From Malus domestica (Eukaryota > Streptophyta > Magnoliopsida > Rosales > Rosaceae): DNA of 64,000 nt. The notes beneath the pieces are model-generated. The model did no database searches, was not told the origin of the DNA, and worked only from the letters and a program-made list of their open reading frames with translations. The translations under genes and the position numbers were made by a program. This document shows, piece after piece, positions 33,030-45,030 of the stretch; within the stretch, counting starts at the first letter, position 1, and the number at the start of each line of letters is the position of its first letter. The stretch lies in contig NC_091676.1 of assembly GCF_042453785.1 (NCBI RefSeq), positions 22,365,001 through 22,429,000 on the forward strand. Reading direction: 5' to 3'.

Positions 33030-36000
33030 ACCTCCGCAAGCTGACGGGGTGAAAAAGCACTAGAAGCTTGGAAAAAAGATAGCGAAAGCGAGTAACGGAC
33101 AAGCCTTTGGTGAAGATGTCAACAATCTGATCATGTGTCGAAAGATAAAGAACTTTCAGCTCGTTAAGAACAACCTTTTCACGAACATAGTGATAATCTA
33201 CCTCAACATGACGAGTGCGGGCATGAAATACAAGATTGGAGGCTAAAGATATTGCGTTAATGTTATCACAATGGACTTTTAGACAGTACAGTAGAAGTCG
33301 AAGATCATGAAAAAGCTTACAAAACCAGGATATCGCAGCGGCAGTGTAGGCAAGCTGGTGGTACTCCGCTTCAATACTAGAACAAGAAACACCACCCTGT
33401 TTCTTAGAGCTCCAAGGGACAAGGTTAGAACCAATATAAATGCAATATCCACCAGTGGAACGTCGGTCATCAGGATCACCGACATAGTCGGCATCAGAAT
33501 AGGCAGTGAGAAAAATGGAGCTAGGTTTGTATGTAATACCGTGAGAAAGAGTACCGACTAGATATCGTAGGATACGCTTGACTGCTAACCAATGGTAAGA
33601 GGTAGGTTGATGCATAAATTGGCAAACTTGATTAATTGCAAACGCAATGTCAGGACGTGTGAGAGTGAGATATTGGAAAGCACCAACAAACTTCTGTATG
33701 CCATGAGATTCGGAAGAGGGTCGTCATCTTGAAGGCTAAGTCTTCGACCGCTGACAGCGGGGGTATGAACAGGTTTAGCTGCTGCCATTTTCGTTCGTGA
33801 TAGAAGATCCTGCACATATTTATGTTGAGAAAGAGATAAGCCATCTGAGGTTCGAACAATCTCCATGCCAAGAAAATAATGAGCGGGGCCTAAATCCTTC
33901 ATAGAGAATCGACGGCCTAAGTCGACAATCAACTGTGTAATATGAGACATGTCATTTCCTGTGATCAAAATATCATCGACATAGATAAGCAAATAAATGC
34001 GTATAGATCCAAGAAGATAAATGAAAAGAGATGTGTCGGCCTGGGATGGAGTGAAACCCAAATCCTCTAAGTGAGAAGAGAAACATTGAAACCATGCTCG
34101 AGGGGCTTGTTTAAGACCATAGAGAGACCGCTGAAGTTTACAAACATGATCAGGGAATTGGGAATCCACAAAATCACTTGGCTGGAGCATATAGATGTCT
34201 TCAGATAAAAAACCATGTAGAAATGCATTTTGAATATCAAGCTGACGAACAGGCCACCGAAACTGAACAGAAAGAACGAGGATGAGACGAATGGTGGAAT
34301 GGTTGACTACGGGACTGAAAGTTTCTCCGTAATCGAGTCCCGGTTGCTGATGGAACCCATTGGCAACAAGGCGGGCTTTGAATCGTTGGATAGAGCCATC
34401 AGAGTTCCTCTTAATACAGAAAACCCATTTATTTGGCAAAATGTTCATTAAACAAGTACGGGGAACAAGAACCTAAGTGCCAACTCGTTGAAGAACATTG
34501 AATTCATCTGTCATTACTTAACGCCACTCAGGAAATTTATTTGCTTGACTGAAACAAGTAGGCTCAAAGAAAACATTAGTAGATACAGAAGCATCCGCAT
34601 AATGAGCATATTTGGAATTGGACTTAAGACCAGCAGATTTACTCTGAGTCACCATAGAATGAGCATTCATCTCTTTTACCGAAGACGTGGCGGGTACAGA
34701 TGGGTTTCTTGAAGAAATTGGAGGAACAGGTTCAGAGGCTGGAGAGCGAGAACTTTTACGGTGATAAACTTGTAAGGAGGCAGGTGTAGGTTGTTGCGAT
34801 GAGGGAACAGGAGGTGCGGGTTGAGTGGTAGTGGATGAGGTGGGCATCGAGGAAGGGGGATTAGGTAGGGGTGGGGTATGATGTATGATGTTGGATTGCA
34901 CCGGTTGGGTTATGGTGGGGTGCACTGCTTGGGGGGTGGGGGAAGAGGTTGGCATCTGGGTAATGTGTTTAGGAAGGGGTGACGTGTGCTGGGTTGTGTG
35001 TGTGGGTAGGGACCCAATAATTTCAAGTATGGAATCCGGGGACGAATATGTCTTGTGGGAGGCAAGAGTAGAGGATAACTCAGAAAATGGAAAATTTAAC
35101 TCATCAAAAAGAACATGGCGTGACAAAAAAATTCGGTTGGTTAAAATATCTAAGCATCTATACCCTTGATAATTCAAAGAGTACCGTAAGAACACACATT
35201 TGGTAGAATGATAACGTAGTTTATTATTATTATAGGACGCAAGTATGGAAAACATGCACAACCAAATGTTTTTAAAACGGTATAATAAGGTTCTTTGCCA
35301 AATAGTTTTTGAAAAGGAGTATCATAATCTAAAACTTTGGAAGGAAGACGGTTTATTAAGTATACCGTAGTGTGCATTGCCTCGGCCCAATAAGCAGGAG
35401 GCATCGACGCTTGGGCCATCAAGGTGAGCCCATTGTCGACAATGTGGCGATGCTTACGCTCCGCCAAACCATTTTGCTCGGGATGGTGAGGACAAGAAAG
35501 ACGATGATGAATCCCATGTTGAGTGAAAAAAAAATTAAATTGAGTACTAGTATATTCACCCCCCCCCATCCGATTGAAACATTTTAATTTTAGTAGAAAA
35601 TTGATTCTCAACCATAGTCTTAAACGAAACAAAGATGGAGTAAACTTCAGATTTTATGCGCATTGGAAAAATCCAAGAATAACGAGAATAATTGTCAACA
35701 AATAAAACATAATATTTATAACCACTAATGGATACATTTGAAGCATTCCACACATCAGAATGAATGAGTTCAAGAGGATGAGATGTAACGGACAAGGATG
35801 GAGAAAAAGGAAGTTTAATGCTTTGGCCCAAAGGGCATGAATGACAAAAAAAAATTATTCATAGAGATTTTGCCAGATGAAGGCAATTTATTTCGAGAAA
35901 ATAAAAATTGAAAAACTTGAGAGGAGGGATGACCAAGACGAGAATGCCAAATATTGCCACCAACATGAACACCTAGCATTGCTACACAACCATGAAAATC

Positions 36001-37450
36001 TTTTGATGATGAGTGAATTGGAAAAACACCATCTTTACTCTTGCCCCAAAAAAGAATCTTCCCCGTCACCGAATCCTGTACAAAGAAATAATCAGGAAAT
36101 AAGGTAATGAAGCATACATTATCTTTCATAAATTGATAGGCAGAGACAATGGAAGTTAAAGCATTAGGGTAGTGGAGGACATCTTGCAGTTTAAAAGTGA
36201 GGTTATTTGATGATAAGGTTGAGTTACCGATGTGACTAATTGGCAAACCTGTTCCACCAAGCACACCACCAACAGAATCATTGCCACGATATTCTCGAGT
36301 AAGAGTAAGTTTGCCCAAGTCATTGGTGATGTGAGAATTAGCACCAGAATCTAAAAGCTAAGGTTTGTCGGATTGAGCAGCTTGAGTCACCATAGCCATA
36401 AGACGCTTAGATGGAATACGCCATTCATACGCTAGATTCATACAATTGAAACAATCAATTGCAAGATGCCCAAGACCACCACAAATTTGACACTTGATGC
36501 GTGACTCACCAAAGTTGGAAGAAGATGATCCATTATGCTGATTTGGGGTTGGGCCTAAAAGACCTGCAACTTGCTGACCATGATTAGAATTTCTAGAGGT
36601 ATTAGGATTGCCTCGATAGAAGCCACCATTACGTTCACCACGGTTAAAATTCCAAGAGGCATTAGAGTTGCCTCGATAGGAGCCACCCCCGCAAATGGAG
36701 CGGCCATCGTTACGATTAGAGAAGGACCGACCACCCCCGCGAGAGGAATCGCGATTGCAGGAAGCCGTTATAGCTTGAACAGAGTGATCAACAACAGGAG
36801 TTGGATCAGCAAAGCAAAGCTCGACAGAGAGGAGAAAGGCTTCCAAATAAACATAAGACACTAGGGTTTCACGAGCTTGGGCAGCAACAACGGTGTTTTC
36901 GAACTTGGGTCCAACATTGGACATGATTACAGAAACAAGATCAGTATCAGTGATTGGCGAACCAGCAAACGCCAAAATGTCAACAAGAAAGTTGATGCGA
37001 TCCAGGTAGTCAGCAATGGAAGAATCGCCACGCTTGGTTTGGAAGAAGGAGGTACGAAGTTGAGTGATGTGACTCTGATTTGGAAGCATATCGGTGCTGT
37101 AAAGCAGCCCAGACATCACGAACAGATTGGTGGCGAGCAGTTGCAAAAAGAGCCTGAAGGCCAAGAGACCCATTGATCCAAGAAAGGACCAACTGATCTT
37201 TCTGAATCCAATCCTCATAATCATGATTGACAGTGGTGGTAAGTTGTCCAGCATCATCCTTGAGAAAAAGGGGAGGACATTCTGAAGAACCATCAATAAA
37301 GTGCATCAGACGATGACTTTTGATAACCGGTACAATCTGAGCAAGCCAGATAGGGTAGTTGATGGTATCAAGTTTGATAGTGATGACATGGGAAGCATTA
37401 GGGAAAGTGGAAGGTTCAGCAGAAGAGGGAGTCTTGGTAGTGGCAGCCAT
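33030..37450 (-). pseudogene. copia C2 gag-pol polyprotein with frameshifts
   Basis: Minus-strand fragments in the normal Ty1/copia order. Gag starts MAATTKTPSSAEPS at 37450. A CCHC knuckle, CQICGGLGHLAIDC, is at about 36455-36500. After a stop near 36358 comes the protease LDSGA. The pre-integrase IWHSRLGHPS is at about 35915-35945. Integrase has ELIHSDVWN and HPEQNGLAERKHRHIVDN. RT has RFKARLVANGFHQ, LYGLKQAPRAW and YVDDILITGND (about 33955-33990). RNase H has DADYVGDPDDRRST and SSIEAEYHQLA. At least five frame changes or stops, including near 37020, 36358, 35830, 35600 and 33600, make it non-functional. Every domain is still present. Confidence 0.85.
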
Positions 37451-37489
37451 TAGGAGACAGTAGAGAAGAGAAAAAAAATTGGACGATTA

Positions 37490-37510
37490 GTCAAGGGCTC
37501 TATTATACCA
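37490..37510 (-). other. primer-binding site of copia C2
   Basis: On minus, TGGTATAATAGAGCCC directly follows the terminal CA of the 5' LTR. It resembles the initiator-Met tRNA complement with internal differences. Confidence 0.7.
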
Positions 37511-37787
37511 TGAAAGATTAAACAGTGCAAGGAAATAACATAAAGAACACGCACAAGTTTTTGTTGAAATTTTGGATGATCTTCATTGATCTCAGTATAT
37601 TGTATTTATACAGATTTACAGAGGGTTTACAATCTTTGACAATTTGCATAAGGAAAGATTCTACAAATCAATATTTACATAAAATCAGGGATCTTAATAA
37701 GGTAAATGAATATGATCACGAAATCATCTATTGGACAGATGATTTCGTGGCCTGATGAGCATGATTGTCTCCATCTTGTCTATCACA
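37511..37787 (-). repeat. LTR of copia C2 (right copy, 5' LTR)
   Basis: 277 bp and the counterpart of 10297-10564, with the same TG...CA ends on minus. Confidence 0.88.
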
Positions 37788-37813
37788 CAAGATGGAGACA
37801 ATCATGCTCATCA
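37753..37813. repeat. perfect 26-bp inverted repeat at the C2 LTR end
   Basis: TGATGAGCATGATTGTCTCC... (37753-37778) is inside the LTR. It is repeated inverted at 37788-37813, after a 9-bp loop that contains the LTR terminus. The right arm lies between the LTR end and the TATGT duplication and is absent at the other LTR, so it was added at this end only. Confidence 0.85.
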
Positions 37814-37815
37814 TA

Positions 37816-40168
37816 TGTTACACCCCATCCCCTATTTTATTTAAAAATGGTTTTTAGTTTTTAATTGGTGAGCCTAAGGGGCCCACCCCTGATTTTTTGT
37901 CCCCCCCCCTCGAGTCTTTCTTATCTCTTCCTTTTCAGTCCTCTCTTTCTTCCCTTTCCCCGTGCTCCCTCTCTCTAAACACTCTCTTTTATCTCTCCAG
38001 CGTCGAGAAGGAAACCACCATCACCCACTCCATTTTCAACCAAACCAAAACCCAAAAATCTGAACCTCAAACCTTTGGGACATGGCGAATCCACCTGCAG
38101 CCTTGCATGTGTCATCAAAGCACTTCTATGTGCTCTACCATTAACGCAGAGAGCTTGAGCTCTCTCGAACTCCATCTCAGGTATGGTTTAATCCCTCTCT
38201 TGATTAGTGTGGGTTATAATCTGGTCTGTGATGCGTGTTTATGTAAAAAATCTAAGGGTTTAAACCCTGTTTTGAATATGTGCATGCATGCCACCCCCAG
38301 TGACGAATTCCAGTGAATGTCGTTGAGTTTGAAGCAAGCTGCTGACTGCCTTGTTTTGTTTTAGCTCAATTTTGGCTTTTGTTGTGTGCTTGGGCTAACC
38401 TAAGCTTGAAATCGTGGGACTAACTCTCTGCATGCACCCATACTCCCTGTCTCAGTCTCCGACTGTGAAACCCGAGCATTTTTTGACGAGTTCGAAGGTG
38501 TGGGCACTCGAACTCCTTTGAATTCTATCACTTGTAATTAATTACCTTGTTGTTTGCTGGTAGTGCCGTGTGTGGGTGTGCAGTGGTATGAACTGCAATG
38601 TGTGTGTGTGTGTGTGTTAACTGTGTATGTGTGTGTTGTTGTGTATGGGTGTGTGCGTGTACAATGTGTGTGTGTTTCCGTGTGGGTGTGTGCGTGTATG
38701 GTGAGTGTGTGTGGTGCACGTGTGTATATGTGTGTTGTGCCGTGCGTGTGTGTGGGTGTGTGAGTGTACTGTGTGTGCGTATATGTGTGCATGTGTGTGC
38801 ATGTGTGATGTGCATGCATGTGTGTGTGTGTGCTGGCGTGTGTGTATGTGTGTTGTGTGGGTTTGGGCTCAAGCCCAAACCACCCCCTTTTTGTTCCTAA
38901 ACTATCCAAACCCAAAACCCAATAGGTCCTAACCTTATTTAACCTAAACCTAAACCCTAATCCGGATCCAAACCCAAGACCCATTTCCATTTCTTGAAAT
39001 TCTATATTTGGGTAGTTTGATAAATTGTATATTTTTATGCTTAGGTGAAGTTGCTAGTGGGGATTTCCTTAATCATTTTCCGCACAACTCTGCTGTTATG
39101 AAGTATCTGTGAGTGGACCCCTTCTAAAATTTGCATAATTTTATAGTTTATTTGCATAAACGAAATGCATGCCTTATGACTTTATGAACTAATTTTATGT
39201 TAAACATGTTTACTGGAATGTGGATTATCGTCTCGTTATTTTGTAAGGAATTAATTGTTGGCCTATATTGAGCTATATTTTAATATATCGTATTTTCTAT
39301 AAAAACCATGAACTGGTAGACTATCTGATGGATGACGATAGGTTGCTAGAACATGTTTTAGAAACCCCTCTTTATAGTATAGACGATGGATGACTTTATA
39401 CTATGAAGTGGTTATTTATGAGGGGCGTAACTATTTGTGTATACCTAGTGGACATTATGCCGCCTGGGGTGAGGATCTGGTGTTGGCAGATAGGCCGAGA
39501 GAAATAATCCCTAGCTACGGGCTGAGGGACACGGAGCATGCATTAGGCCGGGAGTTGGTAATCTCTGGCTACGGGCGCAGAGACCACAGTGCTAGCATAG
39601 GGCCGGGAGTTATATTTATTCAGTTATCTTACTAGCAGTACTACATCGAGTTACGAGACGATCTGTGAGACGTTTGATATTTTGATTTCCAAGATATGTA
39701 TTTTGAGATGTTTTTGGCATGCTAGGGTTTTCAGTAAAACTATCACTTATTATGCTAGTAGTTTTCTTTATATAAACTGTAGAGGTTAGTATCTTGATAA
39801 CTGTTTTATTATTATCGTATATATGAACTTGGTCCACTCATCTTTGTTTTGCGCCCCCATTCAGGTCTTAGAAACGAGGACTACGACACAACGTACGAGG
39901 CATTCCCCTACCAGTAGCAGTCTATCACTCACTTGTGTGATATCTTGTAATGATTTTTCCTTTTGTGATCTTGAATTAGAACGTATTCTGTGCACTCTAG
40001 ACATTTCCTTAAACTTTGTTTATTACCTTTAGATTCTAATGATTATTCATGAATATTTCCTCCTAATCATTACTCTTGTATTAAAAAAAATGGCTTTCAT
40101 CACCCTCGGATGTCGGCCAGCATGTGCCTATTCGGGTATTCAGGGAATATCGGGGTCGGGACGTGTCA
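37816..40168 (+). mobile_element. solo LTR, 2.35 kb, inserted in the glycosyltransferase coding sequence
   Basis: It begins TGTTACACCCC and ends GGTCGGGACGTGTCA. Flanking GTTTA is at 10289-10293 (before the copia insertion) and 40169-40173. The sequence is LTR-like: pyrimidine-rich near the start, a GT-rich microsatellite, and internal repeats of CTACGGGC...GGCCGGGAGTT (39515-39615). No internal coding domain is linked to it, so it is a solo LTR. Which end faced the internal domain is not known; the + label follows TG...CA as written. Its family is unassigned, though the layout resembles LTRs of large gypsy elements. Confidence 0.8.
38588..38866. repeat. GT-rich microsatellite within the solo LTR
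   Basis: About 280 bp of imperfect GTGTGT/GTGTAT/GTGC repeats. It produces long low-complexity frames on both strands (His/Thr-rich on minus, Cys/Val-rich on +) that are not genes. Confidence 0.9.
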
Positions 40169-40173
40169 GTTTA

Positions 40174-40632
40174 GAATCTAGGTACAATGCCTGGGTGGTG
40201 GACGTGAACATGCTTCCTGTCAGTAGTGACCTTTTTGTTGAGTCTGATCCCTCATACGATTTCTACACAGGGAAGAGCTCGAAACTTTTCTTTGCCAGTA
40301 GATCTTTCGCTCAGAATATTGATGGTGATGATTTTATATCCAAATTTGCAATGATGGTGAACTCGTTGCTAGTTAAAAGGCAGAGCATAAGTTTTGGTTT
40401 CATAATGACAAAGCTTTTGGAACAGAAGGGTGTGAAGGTCAAGAGTCTCGACGAGACAAGCTACGGTCTCAAGATCGATTACAGTAATGTTAATTAATCT
40501 TTGGGGGATGGAAAACAGATGGTATTTTGGTGATATGGCTTCAGATTTAGTTCAGAAGCGGCTTTAAGAATTGGGTATTTGGATTGTAAATGATGACTTG
40601 TCTTGGAAGGCTGTTGTTTGTCATCAGTCATA
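40174..40632 (+). pseudogene. decayed nucleotide-diphospho-sugar transferase-like gene, 3' part
   Basis: After the second GTTTA, the frame that ended at 10293 continues without a break: codons flow from VLRKC into LESRYNAWVVDV. Motifs include NMLPVSSDLFVESDPSYDF, TGKSSKLFFASRS and KLLEQKGVKVKSLDETSYG. A stop follows YSNVN at 40495. Related sequence continues in shifted frames as SLGDGKQMV, IWIVNDDLSWKAVV and CHQS, ending near 40632, so the true C-terminus was longer. The DVN triplet sits where a DxD metal-binding motif would be expected in such transferases; this alignment is from memory. The broken tail and the upstream frameshifts indicate a pseudogene. Confidence 0.6.
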
Positions 40633-43231
40633 GCATCTGATCTGATATTATACACATTATCTTGATTTCATTGTAACCTATACGTAGCCATTTGCTTTTT
40701 GGTTCTGTTTAAGTTCTTAATTGTCTTGTGCCCAATTTTTTCTCACATGATTTTCATTTGCCAAGTTTTCTACGATTTAGATGTAAGCATCCCTAGTTGA
40801 AAGGCAAAGATGAACAAAGAAATACTTCGGTCACAAATCTTGAAGATTCATATGCACTTTATGGGAGTGTATATTTTAGACTTTTTATTTATTTATTCAA
40901 AGGATGACTAAAACTTAGAGACCGAAAGCCATGAACCTCACCATACAAAAACAAAAAAAAAATAAATAAATAAAAAAACCTAATTTCACCCAACATGCAA
41001 ATTGTGGATGTAAAGAGATTAGGTGGTGAGCATCACTACCATGTTAAAAGATTGTCATGTGTTACGAGACTAGATGGTATATTGAATTGTAGTAATTCCT
41101 AAATTCACTTATCAAAAATTCAACATAGTCACAGTGAGTATCGAAAAAAGAGAAAATCTTATGTGGTGTTGTTCATGTCGCAAGACTTGTTAAATGAAAG
41201 TATCATTAAAAGTGGGTGATGTGTACTCTTGTTCTCATCAAATATACATATACTAACTTCTAACTGAACTGTATTATTATTTAGCATCAATGTCATGTAG
41301 CAGGAATAAGCCTCATGGAAGTTTTTTTTTAGCAAAAACAACTATGATACAAGCACTGTGTAAAGACAATCATACCAGACCACTTGCATGGATTCCATAT
41401 CTTTGAATCTTTATGACTTCATATCTTAATTAAGATTTGCATAAAAAAAGGTCGTACCCAGTGCACAAGGCTCCCGCTTTACGCAAGGTCTGGGAGAGGT
41501 GAATGTCGGCTAGCCTTACCCCCATTTAATTAAGATTTGCATAATCATACTAATTATGGTTTCATTTCCTTTTCCACCCAAATAAAAACTCAAAGTAATT
41601 AGACTCACTAACACTAATTAGTTTTCTTCCTATTGAAATTTCAACCCTACAAACAATATCAAGGACCCACATGAGTTTTATAAACACTTGTAATATCGTC
41701 TCTATCCATAAATAAATAAGTGGAGCACAACTAGATACAGATCATGACGAACTCACTAAGTTTTGAAAAGGCAACAACATAATTACATTGTTTCTAGAAA
41801 CTCTCTTAGGTGAAAAATTAGGGCTTTAGTAACCCCACGTCATGCCCTAAACTCTATCCTAATCTGCTTTGGAATGACACACTAACAACAAAAGGGTAGT
41901 GGTCTAGTACAATAATTAATAAACCCACATCACGTTACTCTAGCTGAAGGTGTTTCGCCTTTCTTGATTATCCGTACCAAACACGGATTAGCATTGTCTA
42001 GAAATGTTAATTAATCAAAGAATCTGAGATTTTGATTCGGTAGGGTTCACCTGCAACAACGTGATGCATCATATTCTGTTAGTGTTTGTTGAGTCACATA
42101 TCGATACAACGCAAATTATATTAGTTTTAAGAGAGATTCTTTATTATGTGTGGCGTATTTATCGTCACTAGTGTTTCAAGCTCAATCAAATCATTTTTCA
42201 TCCATGATGTGTGGCTTCTAATTAGTGTTGTTTTATTACCTTTTAATAGAATAATATTAGTGTCGAACTTGTCATTTCATAAATATGAGTTGGATTTGAA
42301 ACTTCTCATTTATAATTAAAAGAAACACTACTAGATTGCAAAGTTAGTGGCGTTGTTTCATTACTTGTTAATTAGATCTATGTAATTGTATAAACCCTCT
42401 ATGGAGTTTAGTTTTTCAGTACCAAATCTTGTATTTGCTCTGACATTATCAATGAAAATTGAAGTTGATGCATACCAATATCATTCCAATAGTATAACAA
42501 AAAGCATCAGGTGTCCCCTTTGATGACGTTCCACAACCATCAATATAATACCCTAGAATTCTAATGGCATCACCAAATTATATTTAATTATAATTTTTCA
42601 GAGGCTAATTGGAACAAATCTCCTTAAAAAGTAAGCAAATCCAACACCTGGTAAAAATCCATTGGTTCAAGTTCAAAAAATTCCACCACCCACTTATTTC
42701 TACAGTAAAATTTGTTAGGCTATGCTTACCTTCTAGTTCTTCTTCTCCTAACATGCACAAGTTCTGTATGTACGTGTCTTAAAGCCATGGTATTCTTTAT
42801 TTCTCTTTTGTCTCACTTATCATCCAATAACTTAAACTAAAGATTTAGATCCTTACTAGAATGTGTCACCCAAAACGATAGCATACTTTTGGTATCCTGC
42901 TAGGCACATAAGCGCGTCAGTCATTGTCGCTACCACAATATTTTAGTGAATTGTATGGTGTTAAGTTAAATCAGAAAGGTGGGATATAAGATTATAAAGT
43001 GACAAAAGAAATCAAGGAACAATCTTTACAAATCACAAATGGGAAAAGGCGTGGCAGCGTGTTTTTGTCATGGGGAGGATTTGAAAATGACAGCAAATTG
43101 ACTGATGGAAGAAAGTATAGGGACCAATGCTGCAATTTTATAAACATACAACAAGCATAGAGCATAGGTTCCATAGGATTTGAAGACACAAACTTTAAAG
43201 GTTAAAGCTGTAAGTTGTGATTTCTTCACAA
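40633..43231. other. intergenic region upstream of the MYB gene
   Basis: About 2.6 kb, AT-rich. It contains the truncated SINE at 41445-41525. The last 1.7 kb should include the MYB promoter; I saw no confident TATA box or known operator. No gene was recognised. Confidence 0.55.
41426..41544 (-). mobile_element. 5'-truncated tRNA-type SINE with 19-bp target duplication
   Basis: The body (41445-41525) carries GGTCGTACCCAGTGCACAAG and CCGACATTCACCTCTCCCAG on opposite strands, the 3' half of the SINE found complete at 62241-62400. It is flanked by TTAATTAAGATTTGCATAA at 41426-41444 and again at 41526-41544. The A-run at the left end is the SINE tail, so the element is on minus and has lost its tRNA-like 5' half. 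Confidence 0.88.
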
Positions 43232-44140
43232 ATGTATTTGGGGATGATGGCAGGAGGACATCATAGGGGTTGGGGAATGATAGAAGATGAGGCATGGAGA
43301 AAGGGACCTTGGACTGCTGAGGAAGATGGATTGCTCATTGAGCATGTGAGGCTTCATGGTGAAGGCAGATGGAACTCTCTGGCTAGGCTTGCAGGTATGC
43401 AACTTCTCTCTCTCTCTCCCCCCCCCCCCCCCCCAAAACCCTAATAAAAATCTTTGTTTGATCTGTTGTTGTATAGGGCTGAAAAGGAATGGAAAGAGCT
43501 GCAGATTGAGGTGGGTGAACTATTTGAGGCCAGAACTTAAGAGGGGGCACATAACTCCTCATGAAGAAAGCATCATTCTAGATCTACATGCTAGATGGGG
43601 AAACAGGTCAATATTTAGTTTTATCGTTCCTTTTTAAACTTAGTGAGTTTTTATTTAAACTCAGTTAGCTTATTATTTGCTACAAGGCTTAACTTCTGTG
43701 TTAAAAAAATCAGGTGGTCGACAATTGCACGAAGTTTGCCTGGAAGGACTGACAATGAGATCAAGAACTACTGGAGGACTCATTTCAAGAAAAGGGTAAA
43801 AGCGCCTTCTGATGCCTCCGAAGGGGCCAAAACCCGCCTCTTAAGGAGACAAAAATCCCATAATCAGCAGCAACAACAACAAAATTTGCAAGTGGATCAA
43901 GAAGTGAAAAGAATCATGTCCTTATTGGACGAAAATGAGACTAAACTGCCGTTATATTGGCCTCACGCAGCTGATCATCATCAGGAGCAAGGCTTCTTCT
44001 ATTCCATGCTCGATGGCAATATTGTCAATGTGTCTTTGCCTGAAGCTGCCTCCAGCAATGAGGACAATTTTCTGTGGGATGGTTTGTGGAACTTAAATGA
44101 TGTACATGCAAACTTTATTAACACCACCAGGCAAAGCTAG
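43232..44140 (+). CDS. R2R3-MYB transcription factor (3 exons)
   Basis: Exons 43232-43394, 43477-43606 and 43714-44140 with GT-AG introns, giving 239 residues. The start is the ATG at 43232 (MYLGMMAGG); ATGs at 43244 and 43247 are alternatives. R2 (about residues 24-73) begins [14 protein letters not shown] and ends [12 protein letters not shown]3 ends [20 protein letters not shown]. The regularly spaced Trp residues are present, with the usual non-Trp at R3 position 1. The C-terminus has a polyglutamine run and acidic Trp-containing patches ([17 protein letters not shown]) that could activate transcription. From memory the repeats are closest to the MYB59/MYB48/MYB27 or MYB108/MYB2-like groups, which I cannot separate. 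A likely nuclear DNA-binding regulator; the target is unknown. Confidence 0.92.
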
Positions 44141-44879
44141 TTTTCACAACTAGGGTTTTTCCACTTCTGTCAAATAAGGGTTAAGTTGGTGTTGGCATGC
44201 TGCATCACAATTTTGATTAATCGGAAGTTGTTTAATTTAACTGGTTTTAGCTTCAAGTATGGAGATGTAATTTTCCATAAACCCTTTTCTGCCTTTCAAA
44301 GCATTATAGTATTAGTTATTAAACAACATAATAAAATATTAAACAACACAATAAGTCATTTGCTCAATCAAAAACCCATTTGTACTTTGAGTTGCATGAG
44401 TATCCACGCCGTCTTCAAAACTTTTGTGTACTAGTACTACCTTAGTCATATCAAGCTTCTCGTGACATTTTTGTCTTTATATTTCTTATGCTATTTTAAG
44501 TAATGATTTGGGACAAATGCAATCTTACTCTATGATTTATTACCACAAAGGTCTTGTTCCAAGATAAGAACTGGTTTTCATTTCAATTTATATGGACAAA
44601 TACGATTCCCACTCCGATTTCACTATTTTTCCTTTTTCTTTTTACAACTTTGATATTTAAAAGGAAGTAAAGTTTGAATCTGGATGCAAATGGACGAACA
44701 TACTGCCACAATACCTATAATGCTTTGCTTAGTTTGATTATAGTTTGTTCAATAACTTGGATTGTGTCATACCCAAGTGAGTTGAGAGTTCAATAGCCAA
44801 ATGACTACAAACATTTCATAATGCACCCAAGAATGGGATGCACCATTTCAGTCGATGGCTGGATTTTACTACCAGAAAA
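44141..44879. other. 3' flank of the MYB gene, no feature
   Basis: About 740 bp of AT-rich sequence that includes the MYB 3' UTR. Nothing else was recognised up to the MITE end. Confidence 0.5.
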
Positions 44880-45030
44880 TAGGGGTGGGTTCAGTTTTAT
44901 TTGATTCGATTTTTTGTCTAAATCAAAACCAAACCGAAATTTTGGTTCGGTTTTGGTATGATTTCTATTTTTATATTTTATAACATTTTTTAATATGGAA
45001 TTTAGAAAAAATGCTTGCATCGGTAGACTA

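Larger units (their letters stand above)
10297..37813 (-). mobile_element. Ty1/copia element C2, interrupted by a second element
   Basis: Left LTR at 10297-10564 and right LTR at 37511-37787 are near copies (268 and 277 bp). Read on minus, they start TGTGATA and end CTTTCA. TATGT flanks both sides (10292-10296, 37814-37818). On minus, the PBS-like TGGTATAATAGAGC follows the right LTR, as expected for initiator-Met tRNA priming. The polypurine GCGGAGG precedes the left LTR. The gag-pol region is at 33030-37450. A second copia element is inserted between the left LTR and the polypurine tract. The last 26 bp (37788-37813) are an inverted copy of LTR sequence and not part of a normal LTR. Confidence 0.88.

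Noticed and set aside
38528..38990. Long His/Thr-rich (minus) and Cys/Val-rich (+) open frames
   Set aside because: They are translations of a GT microsatellite inside a solo LTR.
40039..40173. Apparent N-terminus of the orphan frame at 40039-40497
   Set aside because: The first ~40 codons are LTR sequence; real coding sequence begins at 40174, after the GTTTA duplication.
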